The notes under the pieces were generated by a model. That model did not search any database. It worked only from the letters and a program-made list of their open reading frames with translations, and was not told the origin of the DNA. This document shows, one piece after another, positions 15,542-17,458 of a DNA stretch of 17,458 nt (positions within the stretch are counted from its first letter, which is position 1; the number at the start of each line of letters is the position of its first letter). A program made the position numbers and the translations under genes. The stretch comes from an uncultured Bacilli bacterium (GTDB lineage Bacteria; Bacillota_I; Bacilli_A; RF39; UBA660): contig CAKOMI010000026.1 in the NCBI GenBank assembly GCA_934096605.1, forward strand, positions 1 to 17,458, written 5' to 3'.

Positions 15542-16795
15542 ATGCAAAAAATAAAAATACAGGGTGGTAAAGAACTAACAGGTGTTATTAATATTGGTGG
15601 AGCTAAAAATGCTGCCGTGGCCCTTTTGCCAGCTGCGATTCTCTGTGATGAAGAAACAAACATTTTAAATGTTCCTGATATAACCGATAAATTAGCTTTA
15701 ATAGATATTATAAAAGTATTAAACGGCAAAGTAAGTGAACAAAGGGGATTATTAACAATTGATGCCAGTAAAATTATTTCCCGGGAAATAAAAAGTGAGT
15801 TATCAACCCGTCTTAGGGCTTCATATTATTTTATGGGAGCCTTACTTGGTCGTACTAAACATGTTGAAATTCATTTTCCTGGTGGTTGCCAAATTGGTGA
15901 AAGAAAAATAGATTTTCATTTAAAAGGATTTGAAGCCTTAGGCGCTACCATAACCGAAAAAGATGATTTATATATTCTTGATGCCAAAGAACTGCATGGT
16001 GCTAAAATATACTTAGATTTTGCCAGTGTTGGTGCTACTATTAATATCATGCTTGCTGCCGTAAAAGCCAAAGGTACAACTGTTATCAACAATGCTGCCA
16101 AAGAACCAGAAATAGTTAATGTAGCAACATTTCTAAATAATATGGGTGCCAAAATAACTGGATCTGGAACTAGTAAAATAACTATTGAAGGTGTAGACTA
16201 TCTTCATAAAGCCATGATTGAGGTTATACCTGATCGAATAGAAGCTGGAACTTATATAATTGCCGGTGCCATGCTAGGTAAAAACTTAATTATCAACAAT
16301 ATTATTAGAGAACACTTACAAGCCTTATTTTCTAAATTAGAAGAAATAGGCATTGATATGGATATCAAAGAAAACAGTGTAGTTATTAACAAAGTAGCCA
16401 AAATGAAACCAATTAATGTAACAACCTTAACTTATCCAGGATTTCCAACTGACATAGCCCAACCCATGAGTGTTTTATTAACTCAGTGTGATGGAACAAG
16501 CATTTTAGAAGAGACAATTTATTCTAATCGTATGGGCCAAGTACCGTTTCTAAATAACATGGGTGCCGACATAACTATTCAAAAAAGCACGGCTTATATA
16601 AAAGGTCCAACTCCTCTAACAGGTGAAGAAGTAATTTCTAGTGATTTAAGAGCCGGTGCCGCTTTAGTTTTAGCCGGTTTAATTGCTAATAAAACAACCA
16701 TTATAAATGAAATAGACCATATCTTAAGAGGTTATGAACACATAATAGAAAAACTATCTAGAGTCGGTGCCGACATTGCTATAATAGATGAATAA
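15542..16795 (+). CDS. murA: UDP-N-acetylglucosamine 1-carboxyvinyltransferase MurA
   Basis: MurA catalyses the first committed step of peptidoglycan synthesis: transfer of enolpyruvate from PEP to UDP-GlcNAc in the cytosol. It has 417 residues, the usual length. GGAKNAAV carries Lys22 and Asn23. The active-site loop PGGCQIG carries Cys116, the residue attacked by fosfomycin, so the enzyme is expected to be sensitive. FHLKGFEALGA, IEVIPDRIEAGTY, YPGFPTDIAQP and DLRAGAALVLAG are family blocks. ATG 15542 follows GGTGA; a TTG at 15530 is rejected. B. subtilis has two copies (murAA, murAB), and the context here does not settle which this is. An 18-bp palindrome matching the Noc-binding consensus lies in codons 78-84. 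Confidence 0.97.
   Translation: MQKIKIQGGKELTGVINIGGAKNAAVALLPAAILCDEETNILNVPDITDKLALIDIIKVLNGKVSEQRGLLTIDASKIISREIKSELSTRLRASYYFMGALLGRTKHVEIHFPGGCQIGERKIDFHLKGFEALGATITEKDDLYILDAKELHGAKIYLDFASVGATINIMLAAVKAKGTTVINNAAKEPEIVNVATFLNNMGAKITGSGTSKITIEGVDYLHKAMIEVIPDRIEAGTYIIAGAMLGKNLIINNIIREHLQALFSKLEEIGIDMDIKENSVVINKVAKMKPINVTTLTYPGFPTDIAQPMSVLLTQCDGTSILEETIYSNRMGQVPFLNNMGADITIQKSTAYIKGPTPLTGEEVISSDLRAGAALVLAGLIANKTTIINEIDHILRGYEHIIEKLSRVGADIAIIDE
15774..15791. promoter_or_regulatory. Noc-binding site (NBS) within murA
   Basis: A perfect 18-bp palindrome, TTATTTCCCGGGAAATAA, contains the 14-bp sequence ATTTCCCGGGAAAT at 15776-15789. As I recall it, this is the B. subtilis Noc-binding consensus. 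CCCGGG is rare in sequence this AT-rich and occurs only here in the window. It forces an otherwise rare CGG arginine codon. The Noc-type protein encoded at 5949-7178 makes the match meaningful. Confidence 0.75.
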
Positions 16796-16832
16796 GATAA
16801 AGATAATTCCATAAAATGTACTAGAGGTAACT

Positions 16833-17458
16833 ATGAAAAAGAAAATACTAGCTACAATTTTAATTGGAATTTTTTTAACGTTTATTATATATAAAGTTTT
16901 TTATCATGAAAAAGTAAGCATCGTAACCCTCGGTGATAACTTATCTTTAGGTTATACGGCTTATCACATAAGAGGTTATAGTTTTAATGACTATTTAAAA
17001 GATTACTACGAGAATAAAAAGATTACTTTAAAGTATACAACCTCTTTTAGTCATGAATATGAAACTACCGAAACTTTACTTTTAAAATTAGAAAATAACT
17101 ATACTTTAGATAATAAAGAGTCCATAACCGAGGCTATTTATTCATCAAGTGTTTTAACCCTTGCTCTAGGTATGGAAGAATTAAATAGTAAAACTAAAAT
17201 AACTACCAAAGAAATAAATAACTATTTAGAAAACATGACTAAAATCTTAAAAATACTAGATATTTATAATAAAAAACAAATATTTTTAATAAGCCTTTAT
17301 CCTACACATAAACTAAGTTTAAAACAAGTAAAAGAACTAAACAATAATTTAAAAGAAATAGCTAATTTATATCACACCACATTTATAGATATAACAGATA
17401 TCACCACAAATAAAGATTACTTCTTTGATAATGATAACTACGAATTAAACTATAAAGG
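16833..17458 (+). CDS. SGNH/GDSL-like protein with degenerate active site, 3'-truncated
   Basis: The gene starts at ATG 16833 behind AGAGG and runs off the window after 208 codons. An N-terminal membrane segment (about 4-22) is followed by an extracellular domain with the SGNH layout: TLGDNLSLGYTAY (block I), ALGMEELN (block III) and YFFDNDNYELNYKG (block V). In active members these read GDSL, GxND and DxxH. Here Ser is Asn, the Asn-Asp pair is Glu-Glu, and no His is present in block V, so it is probably non-catalytic, with a binding or structural role. It lies 37 bp behind murA, likely in the same transcript. This may point to the cell wall, but the link is inferred. Alignment was by eye. 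Confidence 0.6.
   Translation, partial: MKKKILATILIGIFLTFIIYKVFYHEKVSIVTLGDNLSLGYTAYHIRGYSFNDYLKDYYENKKITLKYTTSFSHEYETTETLLLKLENNYTLDNKESITEAIYSSSVLTLALGMEELNSKTKITTKEINNYLENMTKILKILDIYNKKQIFLISLYPTHKLSLKQVKELNNNLKEIANLYHTTFIDITDITTNKDYFFDNDNYELNYK

Overview
This window is AT-rich (about 30% GC by eye). It uses TGA as a stop: mnmE ends in TGA and Trp is encoded by TGG. It encodes cell-wall synthesis (a class A PBP and MurA), the RNA polymerase delta subunit RpoE and the sporulation protein SpoIIR. Together these point to a walled, low-GC Firmicute of the Bacilli/Erysipelotrichales/RF39 type with sporulation ancestry, not a wall-less Mollicute. The exact lineage is inferred.

Layout. Positions 1-1827 hold the 3' part of a large surface-type protein. 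A short segment near its C-terminus (about 1627-1760) is sharply A-poor and GC-rich and looks like the variable region of a diversity-generating retroelement. After a terminator comes the origin-proximal cluster mnmE-mnmG-rsmG (1921-5844). A second terminator and a promoter follow, then a Noc/ParB-family gene (5949-7178). A bidirectional terminator separates it from the only minus-strand gene, a class A penicillin-binding protein (7190-9136). Divergent promoters then lead into a DUF1934-like gene, argS and rpoE, followed closely by prfA. Between prfA and prmC sits an unexpected ADP-ribosyltransferase-like gene. The window continues with spoIIR, mntP, a terminator and promoter, murA, and the 5' part of an SGNH-fold protein that appears to have lost its catalytic residues.

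How the parts fit. MnmE and MnmG build the wobble-uridine modification of tRNA, RsmG methylates 16S rRNA, ArgS charges tRNA-Arg, and PrmC methylates the GGQ glutamine of PrfA. The core is therefore a translation block joined to cell-envelope genes (PBP, MurA) and chromosome/division control (Noc). The order resembles a compressed version of the Bacillus subtilis region left of the origin.

Main points for a second look: (1) the candidate retroelement variable region; (2) a cytosolic-looking ADP-ribosyltransferase embedded between a release factor and its methylase; (3) a ParB-family protein with Noc-type DNA-specificity residues, together with a perfect 18-bp palindrome inside murA that contains the Noc-binding consensus; (4) a degenerate SGNH protein behind murA. 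No RNA genes, CRISPR arrays or insertion sequences were seen, and no gene-free stretch exceeds 300 bases.
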